This document shows, one piece after another, positions 47,138 to 55,693 of a DNA stretch of 64,000 nucleotides. The stretch is from a bacterium. Lineage in GTDB: Bacteria > Planctomycetota > Planctomycetia > Isosphaerales > Isosphaeraceae. Position 1 is the stretch's first letter. Each line of letters begins with the position of its first letter. Made by a program: the position numbers and the translations under genes. A model generated the notes under the pieces. That model saw nothing but the letters and a program-made list of their open reading frames with translations. It had not been told where the DNA came from and ran no database searches. The stretch is taken from the NCBI GenBank assembly GCA_016125085.1, contig WGMM01000041.1:33017-97016 (forward strand). Direction: 5' to 3'.

Positions 47138-47683
47138 ATGATTCACCCCTGGCATGACGTGACACCGGGCGAAGGACTGCCCACCCAATTCAACGTCGTC
47201 ATCGAGATTCCGATGGGATCTTCGGTGAAGTATGAACTGGACAAGCAGACCGGTCTGATCAAGCTGGATCGCATTCTTTATTCCGCGGTCTATTACCCGG
47301 CCAACTACGGTTTCATTCCGCAAACCTATGCCGACGATGACGATCCGTTGGACGTCATGGTGCTGTGCCAGGAGCCGGTCGCCCCGCTGACGCTGGTTCA
47401 GGCCCGGGTGATCGGCCTGATGACCATGATCGACATGGGCAAGAAGGACCACAAGATCCTGGCCGTCGCGGTGGACGATCCGGAATTCAACACGTTCAAG
47501 GACGCCCGCGAACTGCCGCCGCACCGGCTATCGATGCTGCGCCGGTTTTTCGAGGACTACAAGGTTCTCGAAGGCAAGTCGGTGGCGGTCGAGGAGATCC
47601 AGTCGGCCTCTCTGGCGATTCCGATCATTCAGGACTCGCTGGAGCAATACACGCTTCTGCGTCGCCGCGGAGGGTTTCACTGA
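47138..47683 (+). CDS. ppa: Inorganic pyrophosphatase (family I)
   Basis: Hydrolyses pyrophosphate to phosphate in the cytoplasm, driving biosynthetic reactions. The 181-residue protein shows the family I active site: EIPMGSSVKYELDKQTGL, YPANYGFIPQTYADDDDPLDV with the metal-binding acidic cluster, and MIDMGKKDHKILAVAVDDP. The length fits bacterial PPase. An RmlD-like gene begins 5 bases after its stop, so the two are likely cotranscribed. Confidence 0.95.
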   Translation: MIHPWHDVTPGEGLPTQFNVVIEIPMGSSVKYELDKQTGLIKLDRILYSAVYYPANYGFIPQTYADDDDPLDVMVLCQEPVAPLTLVQARVIGLMTMIDMGKKDHKILAVAVDDPEFNTFKDARELPPHRLSMLRRFFEDYKVLEGKSVAVEEIQSASLAIPIIQDSLEQYTLLRRRGGFH

Positions 47684-47688
47684 TTCCC

Positions 47689-48609
47689 ATGAAAGCGGCT
47701 GTCATCGGAGCGTCCGGGCAAATTGGCGGCTGGCTCGTGCACTTCCTCAAGGGGAAGGGTATCGAGGCTCACGGCACCTACGCGGGTGTGTCGTATCCGG
47801 GGCTCCATCAGCTGGACGCCGCCGATCATCAGGCCGCCCGGGACTGGATTCTCCAGCTCCGGCCGTCGCTGATCTTCTATCCCGCCGGGTGGACGTGGGT
47901 CGACGGCTGCGAAAAAGACCCCGCCCGTGCCGAAGCCGCGAACGTGGCCGACCCGCTCAATATCGCCCTGGCGGGGCACGAGATCGGCGCCAGGTTCGTC
48001 TATTATTCCACGGATTATGTCTTCGACGGCACCTCGGGGCCGAACACCGAAACCGATGCACCGAAGCCTCTTTCGGTCTACGGCAGGGTGAAGCTCGAAG
48101 CTGAGCGTCGCCTGGCGGATAAGCTGGGTGACCGGTGCCTTTGCCTGCGCACGGCATGGGTGCAGGGGCCTGAGCGGCAGGGCAAGAATTTCGCTTATCA
48201 GGTGTGGAAGAACCTTTCGCAGGGCAAGTCGATGATTTGCCCTTCGGACCAGGTCTCCAATCCGACGTATGGCCCGGATCTCGCGAAGGTTTCCGTCGAG
48301 ATGGCGCTGGACGGCCGCTCGGGTCTCTGGAACGTGGCCGGTCCCGATCTGCTGGCCCGCGATGATCTCGGCCGCAAGGTCGCCCGGGCTTTCGAACTCG
48401 ATCCGGCGCTGATCGTCGGCAAAACCACGGCCGAACTGGCCCAGCCGGCGGCCCGGCCACTCAAGGGCGGTCTCGATTCGGCCCGGCTCAGGCAGCATTA
48501 TCCCGCGGCGATGCGATCTCTGGACCATTGGCTTGCCGACTTCCGTGCCATGTGTCAGGAACCGGGCAATCATCCGGAATGGCCTTTCGTTCCACCGCAA
48601 GCTTCGTAG
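47689..48609 (+). CDS. RmlD-like NAD-dependent sugar reductase/epimerase (SDR)
   Basis: An extended short-chain dehydrogenase of 306 residues, similar to dTDP-4-dehydrorhamnose reductase and to the MAT2B group. It has the nucleotide-binding GASGQIGGWLV, the sugar-site segment YYSTDYVFDGTSGPN and the catalytic pair Tyr/Lys in VYGRVKLEAE. It starts at the ATG at 47689, 5 bases after ppa. True rhamnose genes (rmlABC) are not nearby, so the substrate may be another nucleotide sugar. The last 20 residues (CQEPGNHPEWPFVPPQAS) are a Pro-rich tail. Confidence 0.85.
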   Translation: MKAAVIGASGQIGGWLVHFLKGKGIEAHGTYAGVSYPGLHQLDAADHQAARDWILQLRPSLIFYPAGWTWVDGCEKDPARAEAANVADPLNIALAGHEIGARFVYYSTDYVFDGTSGPNTETDAPKPLSVYGRVKLEAERRLADKLGDRCLCLRTAWVQGPERQGKNFAYQVWKNLSQGKSMICPSDQVSNPTYGPDLAKVSVEMALDGRSGLWNVAGPDLLARDDLGRKVARAFELDPALIVGKTTAELAQPAARPLKGGLDSARLRQHYPAAMRSLDHWLADFRAMCQEPGNHPEWPFVPPQAS

Positions 48610-48658
48610 CGCGGCTTCTGCATTCGGACGGCTTCGAACAGGGGAGGAACGCGGACCG

Positions 48659-49189
48659 ATGGCTGTCTTTATCTATCCGTCCGGCGGCTCGAACCAGGGC
48701 CGGGACACGATGTCGAACGCGTCGCTGGCAACCCAGATCCGCACCCTGCAGATCATCAGGGCCGCGCTGATCGCCGGTGTCGTGGCGTTTGCCGTGATCG
48801 TACTCGGTTTCCTCTCGGGAATGCCCAAAAAGCTCGAATTCGGCATGTTCGAAATCGTGCTCCTGATCGTGTGCATGCAGTCGATCGGGCTTTACGTCTT
48901 CGCCCCGAAATTCATGAAGCTCGATGAAGCCCGGCAGGCCGAGATCAAGCAGTTGAAGGGCGAAGCGAAAGAGAAGGCCCTGATGCCGCTCGTCTCTTCC
49001 TGCGAGATCATCCGTGGCGCCGCGATCGAAGGGGCCAGCTTCTTCGGCCTGATTCTCGTGCTCATCGCCGACAGCCAGGTGGGCCTGATCGCCGCCGGCG
49101 TTCTGATCGTTTTCGCCATCGCAGTCTTCCCCTCTTCCAGCCGAATCCGGTCCGCGATCGAAGCGGTTAGGTTCCGGTACGGGCTCTGA
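48659..49189 (+). CDS. Four-helix membrane protein of unknown function
   Basis: A 176-residue protein with about four membrane segments: IIRAALIAGVVAFAVIVLGF, FEIVLLIVCMQSIGLYVF, and a double segment beginning GASFFGLILVLIADS. A cytoplasmic loop between the second and third holds EARQAEIKQLKGEAKEKALM, a charged helix. The ATG at 48659 has GGGGAGG upstream. I do not recognise the family. It lies between the RmlD-like gene and the S4 protein gene, all on the plus strand. Confidence 0.65.
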   Translation: MAVFIYPSGGSNQGRDTMSNASLATQIRTLQIIRAALIAGVVAFAVIVLGFLSGMPKKLEFGMFEIVLLIVCMQSIGLYVFAPKFMKLDEARQAEIKQLKGEAKEKALMPLVSSCEIIRGAAIEGASFFGLILVLIADSQVGLIAAGVLIVFAIAVFPSSSRIRSAIEAVRFRYGL

Positions 49190-49222
49190 TGCCACCATTT
49201 CGAAACGGAGCGGTTCCGCAAC

Positions 49223-49450
49223 ATGACGGAAGTCACCATTCGCCCGGGCCCGATCACGCTGCTCCAGGTGCTCAAACTGGCGGGCATCGCGACCCACGGC
49301 GCCGATGCCCAGAACTTCGTCACGGAGGGCTTCGTCAAGGTCAACGGCGAGCCGGAGTCGCGTAAACGGCGGCAGCTCGTCGCCGGCGACCGGATCGCGA
49401 TCAAGGCCCCCGGGCTCAAAGTCGAGCTGAAGCTGGTCGAAGCTTCCTGA
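49223..49450 (+). CDS. Small S4-domain RNA-binding protein (YbcJ/RlbA-like)
   Basis: A 75-residue protein made almost entirely of one S4 fold: ITLLQVLKLAGIATHGADAQ, FVTEGFVKVNGEPESRKRRQ and the closing strand VAGDRIAI. Small S4 proteins such as YbcJ bind structured RNA and may act in ribosome assembly or rescue. GGAG lies upstream of the ATG. The gap to the phosphofructokinase gene is about 105 bases. Confidence 0.85.
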   Translation: MTEVTIRPGPITLLQVLKLAGIATHGADAQNFVTEGFVKVNGEPESRKRRQLVAGDRIAIKAPGLKVELKLVEAS

Positions 49451-49555
49451 CTTTTAAGAGGCAATTTCGAATCGAATTCGGATGCCTGACAGGTCGAACG
49501 ACGCGCGGTGGATTTCGACGGAACGAACGGAACGATCGCAAAGGACACGCTACGC

Positions 49556-50929
49556 ATGAAACGCATCGCGGTTCTGACGGCCGGCGGCGACACGCCCGCC
49601 CTGAACGCCACGATTTCGGGCGTCGTCGCCCGGGCCAACCAGCTGCGCATCGAAGTCATCGGCATCGTCAAGGGGTTCAACGGGCTATTGAACCCGCAGG
49701 TGCCCCATGTGCATCTGAACCCGCTTTATACGTCGATCCCGGAACTCGATCCGACGATGGGCGGCACGATTCTGGGGGCCTCGCGCGATTACGTCAGCGC
49801 GCACGACGAGCAGGCGATCCGCCAGGTGGTCGACCGGCTCGGACGGCTGAAAGTCGACGGCCTGGTCTGTGTCGGCGGCGACGGCACGCTCAACGGCATG
49901 CAGGCCCTGGCCGATCATATCCCCGTGGTTCTCGCCCCCAAGACGATCGACAACGACCTGGGGCTGAATTACATCGACGAGCAGGACGAATGGTATCGCG
50001 AGCCGGAGCCGGACGATCCCGGTTCGTTCCGTTACCGGCTGCGCGAAGGGCGTGACTTCGCCCTCGACGAAATGATCAATTACGCCACACCCGGCTATGC
50101 CACGGCCGTGTATGTCTCGGCCATTCACGTGCAGCGGATTCGCACGACGGCCGAAAGCCACCGGCGGATCGCGATCATCGAAGTCATGGGCCGCGACTGC
50201 GGCATGATCGCCCTGGGGGCCGCCTATGGCCGTCCAGACCTGATCCTTGTGCCTGAAGTGCCCGTCGAGCCGGAGAAGCTCTTGCAGAAGGTCGTCGGGT
50301 TCCTCGATTATCAGAAGCATGCCGTGCTCGTCGTTTCCGAAGGAATCGTCGATAAGGACGGTTCGCCCTACGGCTCGGTCTCGGCCAGTAAGGACCCGGC
50401 CGGCAATGTGCTGTATTCCGGCGCGTCCGAAGCGATCAAACGCATGCTGGCCAAAGAACTCGGCGACGACATTTTCGTCAGCAAACGCCGCAACGATTCG
50501 GCCGATGCGGCCATTTTCACGCGGAAAATCGGCCACACCCAGCGCGGGGGTCGGCCGATCAAGTTCGACCGCTACCACGCCAGCCAGCTCGGCGGCCAGG
50601 CGGTCGACCTGATCCTTCAGGGCAAGCATAACTGCATCGCCACGCTCCAGTACCGGGACAGGGAATTCTTTATGGACAGCTGCCCGGCCAACGCCCTGCG
50701 CGACCGCTGGGGCGTGATCCATGCCCGGCCGCTTTCGAAAAAGTTCTACGATGAGGACCGCTTCCGCCCCTCGAAGCTCGGGATCGAATATCTCCATTCG
50801 ATCTTCCACAACGCCCTTTCCGAAGGCGACGTGGAAAGCTCCCGAAGCCTCTTCGACACATCCCACCTGAACCGGCCATATCACTCGGTGAATGTGGATA
50901 TCAGCAAACGCATTCGCAAGCTTACATGA
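49556..50929 (+). CDS. 6-phosphofructokinase (ATP-type, long form)
   Basis: Phosphorylates fructose 6-phosphate in glycolysis. The ATG at 49556 gives 457 residues starting MKRIAVLTAGGDTPALNA; AAAGGA lies about 10 bases upstream. The phosphate-donor motif is GGDGT (107-111), with Gly rather than Asp at the discriminating position, which points to ATP. The catalytic loop is PKTIDND (128-134) with Lys, as in the group III/clade X enzymes of plants, trypanosomes and spirochaetes. EVMGRDCGMIALGAAYG and HTQRGG follow. PPi use cannot be excluded from sequence alone. The GNAT gene overlaps its stop by 4 bases. Confidence 0.85.
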   Translation: MKRIAVLTAGGDTPALNATISGVVARANQLRIEVIGIVKGFNGLLNPQVPHVHLNPLYTSIPELDPTMGGTILGASRDYVSAHDEQAIRQVVDRLGRLKVDGLVCVGGDGTLNGMQALADHIPVVLAPKTIDNDLGLNYIDEQDEWYREPEPDDPGSFRYRLREGRDFALDEMINYATPGYATAVYVSAIHVQRIRTTAESHRRIAIIEVMGRDCGMIALGAAYGRPDLILVPEVPVEPEKLLQKVVGFLDYQKHAVLVVSEGIVDKDGSPYGSVSASKDPAGNVLYSGASEAIKRMLAKELGDDIFVSKRRNDSADAAIFTRKIGHTQRGGRPIKFDRYHASQLGGQAVDLILQGKHNCIATLQYRDREFFMDSCPANALRDRWGVIHARPLSKKFYDEDRFRPSKLGIEYLHSIFHNALSEGDVESSRSLFDTSHLNRPYHSVNVDISKRIRKLT

Positions 50930-51471
50930 GCCGTGCCGACGATCTTCAGAATCTCAAAACGCCCGATTTGCCGGACCCATGTCTGATTCGGTCGGAACGG
51001 GAATGCGATTTCGCAGCGATCGGCGATGTAATCACGCGTGCCTTCGCCGTGGCTGAGCACGCATCGGGCACCGAAGCCGCGATCGTCGAACGCTTGCGGC
51101 AGAACGGCAAACTGGCCGTGTCACTGGTCGCCGAAATCGAAGGTCGTATCGTCGGCCATGCGGCAGCTTCGCCTGTAACGATTTCCGACGGAGCCCTCGG
51201 CTGGTTCGGCATCGGTCCTGTGGCTGTCGATCCGGCCCTGCAACGTCGGGGAATCGGTGGCAGGCTCGTGCGGGAAATTCTCGCGAACCTGGTCGCACTC
51301 GAAGCAAGCGGGTGTGTCGTTCTGGGCGAGCCGGCGTTTTATGGCCGTTTCGGGTTTCGGGCATCTGGCCAGCTCATTTATCCGGGCATGCCGGGCGAGT
51401 ATTTTCAGGAGATCGCCTGGAAAACGCCGATACCAAGCGGAATCGTCGGATATGACGTGGCGTTCGAATGA
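50926..51471 (+). CDS. GNAT-family N-acetyltransferase
   Basis: A 181-residue acetyltransferase. The acetyl-CoA binding motif is VDPALQRRGIGGRLVREIL, preceded by the LGWFGIGPVAV strand and followed by CVVLGEPAFYGRFGF, the arrangement of the YhbS-like subgroup. The N-terminus reads IRSERECDFAAIGDVITRAF. The gene starts inside the phosphofructokinase stop (ATGA), so it is translationally coupled. The acceptor is unknown; YhbS relatives have been linked to protein, tRNA or small-molecule acetylation. Confidence 0.85.
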   Translation: MSRADDLQNLKTPDLPDPCLIRSERECDFAAIGDVITRAFAVAEHASGTEAAIVERLRQNGKLAVSLVAEIEGRIVGHAAASPVTISDGALGWFGIGPVAVDPALQRRGIGGRLVREILANLVALEASGCVVLGEPAFYGRFGFRASGQLIYPGMPGEYFQEIAWKTPIPSGIVGYDVAFE

Positions 51472-51700
51472 CACGAAGTCGAGCCGTGGACGTGAGTCCA
51501 CGGGTGCGATGAAGAGTCGAGCCCTCCGGCAATCCGTCCCGGTTGGGAACCTGGAAGTCCACTTCACGGGATTTGCCGTGAGCTGACGCTGCTGTGGATC
51601 TACCTCGTGATATGCTGATATTTGGTATTGTCGTAGAATGAAATACGCAATCCTGGCCATTGTGCGGCTGAGATGCGTCTGAATCGTCGGGGGGCTCGAA

Positions 51701-51892
51701 ATGTCGGAAGAAAAGAAACGTCCGCAAGCTGCGGCGAGGGTGGGCGGTGGCTTGTTCGTCTGTATCATCGGCGGGATCCTGCTGGGCGCAATGACGGGCA
51801 AGATGGGCCTTTGTCTTGCGGCCGGCATCTTTTTCGGGCTGGTCACAGGTGGCGGCGCGGCGATGGCAGGGAAGCGCCAGCCAAAGGGTTGA
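51701..51892 (+). CDS. Small two-helix membrane protein
   Basis: A 63-residue protein (MSEEKKRPQAAARVGG, then GLFVCIIGGILLGAM and LCLAAGIFFGLVTGG) with two Gly-rich membrane helices and a basic C-terminus (AGKRQPKG). The regularly spaced glycines resemble a glycine zipper. GGGGGGCTCGAA precedes the ATG. Function unknown. It stands alone between larger genes. Confidence 0.6.
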   Translation: MSEEKKRPQAAARVGGGLFVCIIGGILLGAMTGKMGLCLAAGIFFGLVTGGGAAMAGKRQPKG

Positions 51893-51982
51893 AACTTCCC
51901 GACGGATCGGTTTCCGAATGCTGTGAAATGTGAACGATTCACGATGATTTGAGGGCAGTGTCGGTCGACTTCGCATCACACA

Positions 51983-52330
51983 ATGAAACTCGAAATCACT
52001 CGCAATCTGATTGCCCGCGATCTGGATGCGTCCGATCCTGCGGATCTCTTGACTCATGTTCTTGAGGCAGCTTTCGAACTGCTTTCGTTCGAGGGCAATG
52101 ACTTCACGTGGTCGTCGTGGTCCGATGCGGGTGAAGCCTTGGCCGAAGTCCGATCGATCCTGGCAAAAGTGAAGAACGGTGATTTGCCGGAGCGAACCGA
52201 GGTCGCGGTTTTGTTCGCGCCGACAGGCCCGATTCAGGAAGTCGGCCTCTGCAGTGGCTGGTCCGATGCATTTCTCGCAGTCGCCGAAAGGTTTGATTAT
52301 GCCGATCGGAAACTCTGGGGGAAGAGATGA
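51983..52330 (+). CDS. Small soluble protein of unknown function
   Basis: A 115-residue acidic protein starting MKLEITRNLIARDLDASDPA. It has helices DLLTHVLEAAFELLSFEG and AGEALAEVRSILAKVKNG, and strands TEVAVLFAPTGPIQEVGL followed by AFLAVAERFDYADRKLWG. The pattern looks like a compact alpha/beta domain, but I cannot name a family. Codon usage and composition match neighbouring real genes. No strong ribosome site is visible. Confidence 0.55.
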   Translation: MKLEITRNLIARDLDASDPADLLTHVLEAAFELLSFEGNDFTWSSWSDAGEALAEVRSILAKVKNGDLPERTEVAVLFAPTGPIQEVGLCSGWSDAFLAVAERFDYADRKLWGKR

Positions 52331-52463
52331 CTTCAGGCTCCCTTTTCCCTGCCCGGAATCGAAGCTCGGAGTGGATGATTCGAAAGAAAAATCGACGGAA
52401 GCGGATCTGATCGCTTTCGAGCGTTTACCATAAGTCGACAGGATATTTCCGGAAAGTGCGAAA

Positions 52464-53048
52464 ATGAAATCCGAAATTACCGATCGCCGCCGGTTCCAGG
52501 TGATCGACGCGATGATGCTGGTTGCGGCCACTGCGCCGGGTTTGATCCTTTTGCGGGTCGCGGACAATTCGAAATTGTTCACGTTCGACCCGCGAACCGG
52601 CCGGGGCATGCAGTTTCTTGAGTTTATGGCCGTGGCGGGCGGGTGCGTGCTCGTGCCCATGGCGTTCGCCGTGCTGGTGGCCGGGCTTTGCGACAGGCGG
52701 ACGACACGGAGCGAAGTCGTTCAGGGAACCGGCTTCATCAGCTGCCTGGCGGTGGTCGTCGCCGCGAACTATGCTTTCGCCTGGTTCCTCGTGAAGCTCG
52801 CGACGGTCAGTGAGCTGGATCTGGACCTGGAAAAGGCGATCCAGTTCAATAACTTCTTCGGTCGTGTGAAGTTTCTGGCCGGGCCGATGATCCTCGGAGC
52901 ATGGCTGGCTCTGGCCATGACGGGACGGCTGCGATCCCCGACCTGGATCGATCGTCTGGGTGTCTTCATCGGCCTCGGGTTCGTGCTTCTTTATCTCATG
53001 CACGAACTATTTCATTTTGTGCAGCCGCTTCTTTCGCTGGTTCGTTAG
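52464..53048 (+). CDS. Integral membrane protein of unknown function
   Basis: A 194-residue protein with four to five membrane segments (MMLVAATAPGLILL, FMAVAGGCVLVPMAFAVLV, GFISCLAVVVAANYAFAWFL, MILGAWLALAM, VFIGLGFVLLYLMHELF). GGAAAG lies 7 bases before the ATG. The N-terminus MKSEITDRRRFQVIDAMM is basic, so it probably faces the cytoplasm. I recognise no family. Neighbouring genes are also unknown membrane or small proteins, giving no functional clue. Confidence 0.6.
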   Translation: MKSEITDRRRFQVIDAMMLVAATAPGLILLRVADNSKLFTFDPRTGRGMQFLEFMAVAGGCVLVPMAFAVLVAGLCDRRTTRSEVVQGTGFISCLAVVVAANYAFAWFLVKLATVSELDLDLEKAIQFNNFFGRVKFLAGPMILGAWLALAMTGRLRSPTWIDRLGVFIGLGFVLLYLMHELFHFVQPLLSLVR

Positions 53049-53530
53049 TTCGAAAAGCGGATGTCGGATTTGGTCAAAGGCGAAGGTTGCCCGGAGGGGC
53101 TGGAACGAGGCTCTTGCGTTAGAGGTGCTTGTGAGGCACGCTGGTGCCTGGGTCTGTCGGAGAGACTGCGGATCCTCATGGTTTTGCCACGACGGCGGAC
53201 TTGGTCGCAGGTGTCGTTGATCGGCAGGTTCGAGTTCGAAGATGGCGGGCCAGGCGAGTGCACCTGATCGCCATGGGTATTGGTGCGGGATCGCTTCGGA
53301 AATCGACGAAAGCGAGTGCCGTACGGCGACGGAAGAAACCGGGACATGCCTCTTGCATGATTCAGGCCTCTCGGTAACGATGCACTCGATCTGTGCCAGA
53401 AAGTGATTCAGGACCGAATTATCGAGGTTGTTCGTTCCGTACTCAGTATTTCGAGTCGTTCATGCCTGGGCCGGTGTGCGGTCTGGTGTGAATTCGATGG
53501 AAGCGTTCAGGTTTGGAGGCAGGGACCAAA
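53049..53530. other. Gene-free stretch
   Basis: About 480 bases between two membrane-protein genes on the plus strand. Short frames are present on both strands, but none has credible composition or a start signal. I see no strong palindrome or repeat. Confidence 0.45.
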
Positions 53531-54049
53531 GTGGATAGTTTTATCGTCAGTCTTTTTCGGCTTGTCCGAGTCATCTACGCCATGAGCCAGATGAGCCGTG
53601 ACACACATGCATTCATCAAGGGTGCAGGCCAGGCGACTATGCATGAGGATCCCGAAGTCGCGGAATCCCTTCGACGTACTTTTCGTCAAATCATCCGAAC
53701 GGTCATCGCGACGCTGATTTTCGGAGTTCTGGTCGTCCCGATCCTGACACTTGCCATCGGCGTGATTTTCTATGGCATCACTCAGGAGGACGCGGCAACT
53801 CGATTGTTCGTGGGAATTGGCTTTTCGCTTGTCCTGTCGATCCTTTACCTGTTCGTCGGGGTTTCGTTGGGATGTCTCCTCGCACCGCCCGAGTTTTTTC
53901 GAAGCCAGGCGGGGGAGAAATGGATCGAGTTGATCGGTACGAGCGACATGGTCGCAGCGCGCATCATTTGCGGGCTCGTCGTCGTCATCGGGGGCTTCGT
54001 CATGTTCGGTGTGGCCGCCTTTTTGATGACGATGGCCCCCACAAACTGA
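53531..54049 (+). CDS. Membrane protein of unknown function
   Basis: A 172-residue protein from GTG 53531, chosen because GGAGG lies 11 bases upstream; the frame is open from a TTG at 53513. A cytoplasmic N-terminal helical part (FIVSLFRLVRVIYAMSQMSR, EDPEVAESLRRTFRQIIRT) is followed by three membrane helices: ATLIFGVLVVPILTLAIGVIF, FVGIGFSLVLSILYLFVGVS and IICGLVVVIGGFVMFGVAAF. Family not recognised. It is convergent with the large membrane-protein gene that ends at 54215. Confidence 0.6.
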   Translation: MDSFIVSLFRLVRVIYAMSQMSRDTHAFIKGAGQATMHEDPEVAESLRRTFRQIIRTVIATLIFGVLVVPILTLAIGVIFYGITQEDAATRLFVGIGFSLVLSILYLFVGVSLGCLLAPPEFFRSQAGEKWIELIGTSDMVAARIICGLVVVIGGFVMFGVAAFLMTMAPTN

Positions 54050-54214
54050 AACCTTGAAGCGAAAGCCGCACCTGGTCGGTCATCGAAACCCGGTGGTTGT
54101 GCCGAACGGGACGGCCAGATTCGATTCGCCGCAACGGAGCTTATGGACCGGCCAGGCGAGCGTAATGCAAGCAGGTGCAGGCTGAAGTTCGCTCTTCTGC
54201 GAGTTGCTTCGAAC

Positions 54215-55543
54215 TTATGGATGCGTATTCGGTTCCGCCATTGAATCAAGAGCTGGCACGGCCGCGAATGGCTCGGCCAGTTCGATCAGGCAGCTTAAGT
54301 ACCAGAGCCCGATGGCCAGGCTGGCAAGGTGAGAATAGAAATCTGCGGCCATGAGGACCCAGGGCTCGGCCGGGTGCGAGAGCATCAAGGCCGTGAGTGT
54401 CGAGGTGGACAGGAACGCGAACGTGCCCATGACGAGCGTGACGAGGAAATAGAGCGAGCCCCGCTCACGCATCGTCCGCCAGGCGACGCCGGCCGTGCCG
54501 CGCACCGATCCAGAAGAAAATGCCACCGCCCCGGCCAGAATCGCCAGCGGGGCGGCGAAAATCTGCAGATCGATCAGGCCCCAACTGAGCCCCCAGACGA
54601 CATACTGCACGACCTCGGCCGGCAGCTGGGCCGATTCGCCCATGTTCTCCAGCGCTGAGTTCCAGCTCAGCCAGACGACGTGCGAAAACATGCGTGCGGG
54701 GGCGAGCAGAAACGAAACCGCTACGATCGCCGGGAACAGGTCGAATATGCCTTCGGTATTCGGGGCGAGCCGTTCGGAACTGGCCGTGAGGCTGTCACGA
54801 AGTTCCACGATGACCCAGGCCAGCAGGACGCTGTCGATCAGCAGCATCGTCAGCGGTTCCAGCACGACTTCGAACCAGGCCCCGGAGTGCAGCGGCAAGC
54901 CGCCGTCGCCGGAAACGCCGAGAACGAGCCGGTAGACGAGCCAGACCGAAGCGACGATCCAGAAGCACTGGGCCGCGAACTGGGCCCGGACTTGCGACCG
55001 GCTCTTGAGCGAATGCGGAATCCACTGCGCCAGGCTGGCATAGCGGAAGCCGCAGAAAAGCCCCGCCGCGACCAACGGCCAGATATCGGCCAGGCCGATC
55101 AGGTCCCGCAGGGGCGTTACGGCCGTCAGTGAGCCTTGCTCCAGCGCGAAGGCCGTGACCGTCTTGCCGCGCAGGGCAAGCTGCAGGGCGTCCAGATTCG
55201 AAGTCTTGCCGTATTGCAGCAGCTGGCTGGTCGACCATGAGCAAAGCACCAGGCCCAGCATGGCCATGGGCACGAGCAGACGGGCCCTCAGCCGCCGCAG
55301 GCCTGATCGCAAAGTCTGGTCGAATTCGGACTTCCGAAATAGCCCCGCGAAGAATCGCTTCGGCCCCTGAACGGCCAGAGCCGCCAGGAAGATGGCCGCC
55401 AGGGCGATCAGCCAGTACCGGGCAAGGTAATCGCCCGTGGAGGTCGTCTGCGGGTTCGTCAGTGTGACCTGGCCGACCCAGCGTTTGAGAGCCAGAATTA
55501 CGGCGTCCGTCGAGTCCGTGTCGATCGATTGCGCGAGGATCAA
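54215..55543 (-). CDS. Large polytopic membrane protein of unknown function
   Basis: A 442-residue protein with about nine membrane helices, for example WLIALAAIFLAALAVQG, LLVPMAMLGLVLCSW, WPLVAAGLFCGFRYASL, AQCFWIVASVWLVYRLVLG and SLYFLVTLVMGTFAFLS. The N-terminus MILAQSIDTDSTDAVILALK precedes the first helix. I find no transporter or enzyme signature. It lies 151 bases upstream of nothing co-directional; the acyltransferase gene on the same strand ends at 55694, before this gene starts. Confidence 0.65.
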   Translation of the reverse strand: MILAQSIDTDSTDAVILALKRWVGQVTLTNPQTTSTGDYLARYWLIALAAIFLAALAVQGPKRFFAGLFRKSEFDQTLRSGLRRLRARLLVPMAMLGLVLCSWSTSQLLQYGKTSNLDALQLALRGKTVTAFALEQGSLTAVTPLRDLIGLADIWPLVAAGLFCGFRYASLAQWIPHSLKSRSQVRAQFAAQCFWIVASVWLVYRLVLGVSGDGGLPLHSGAWFEVVLEPLTMLLIDSVLLAWVIVELRDSLTASSERLAPNTEGIFDLFPAIVAVSFLLAPARMFSHVVWLSWNSALENMGESAQLPAEVVQYVVWGLSWGLIDLQIFAAPLAILAGAVAFSSGSVRGTAGVAWRTMRERGSLYFLVTLVMGTFAFLSTSTLTALMLSHPAEPWVLMAADFYSHLASLAIGLWYLSCLIELAEPFAAVPALDSMAEPNTHP

Positions 55544-55693
55544 ATCAACGGCCTCGTCTTGCGGTGATCCAGAATGCCCCAGGGCAAGAACATGCGCAGG
55601 GCAGGGGTGCCGGATTTTCGGCAGACGTTATCCTAACGAATCGGCGAAGGTCGATTCCAGCGATCGGCGATGGGAATTTTCCGCTTCGCCCTT

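Noticed and set aside
49685..50884. Minus-strand frame opposite phosphofructokinase
   Set aside because: Shadow; GGDGT and PKTIDND motifs prove the plus strand.
53061..53347. Short frames on both strands in the 53 kb gap
   Set aside because: No start signals, biased Arg/Ser/Pro composition and no recognisable sequence.
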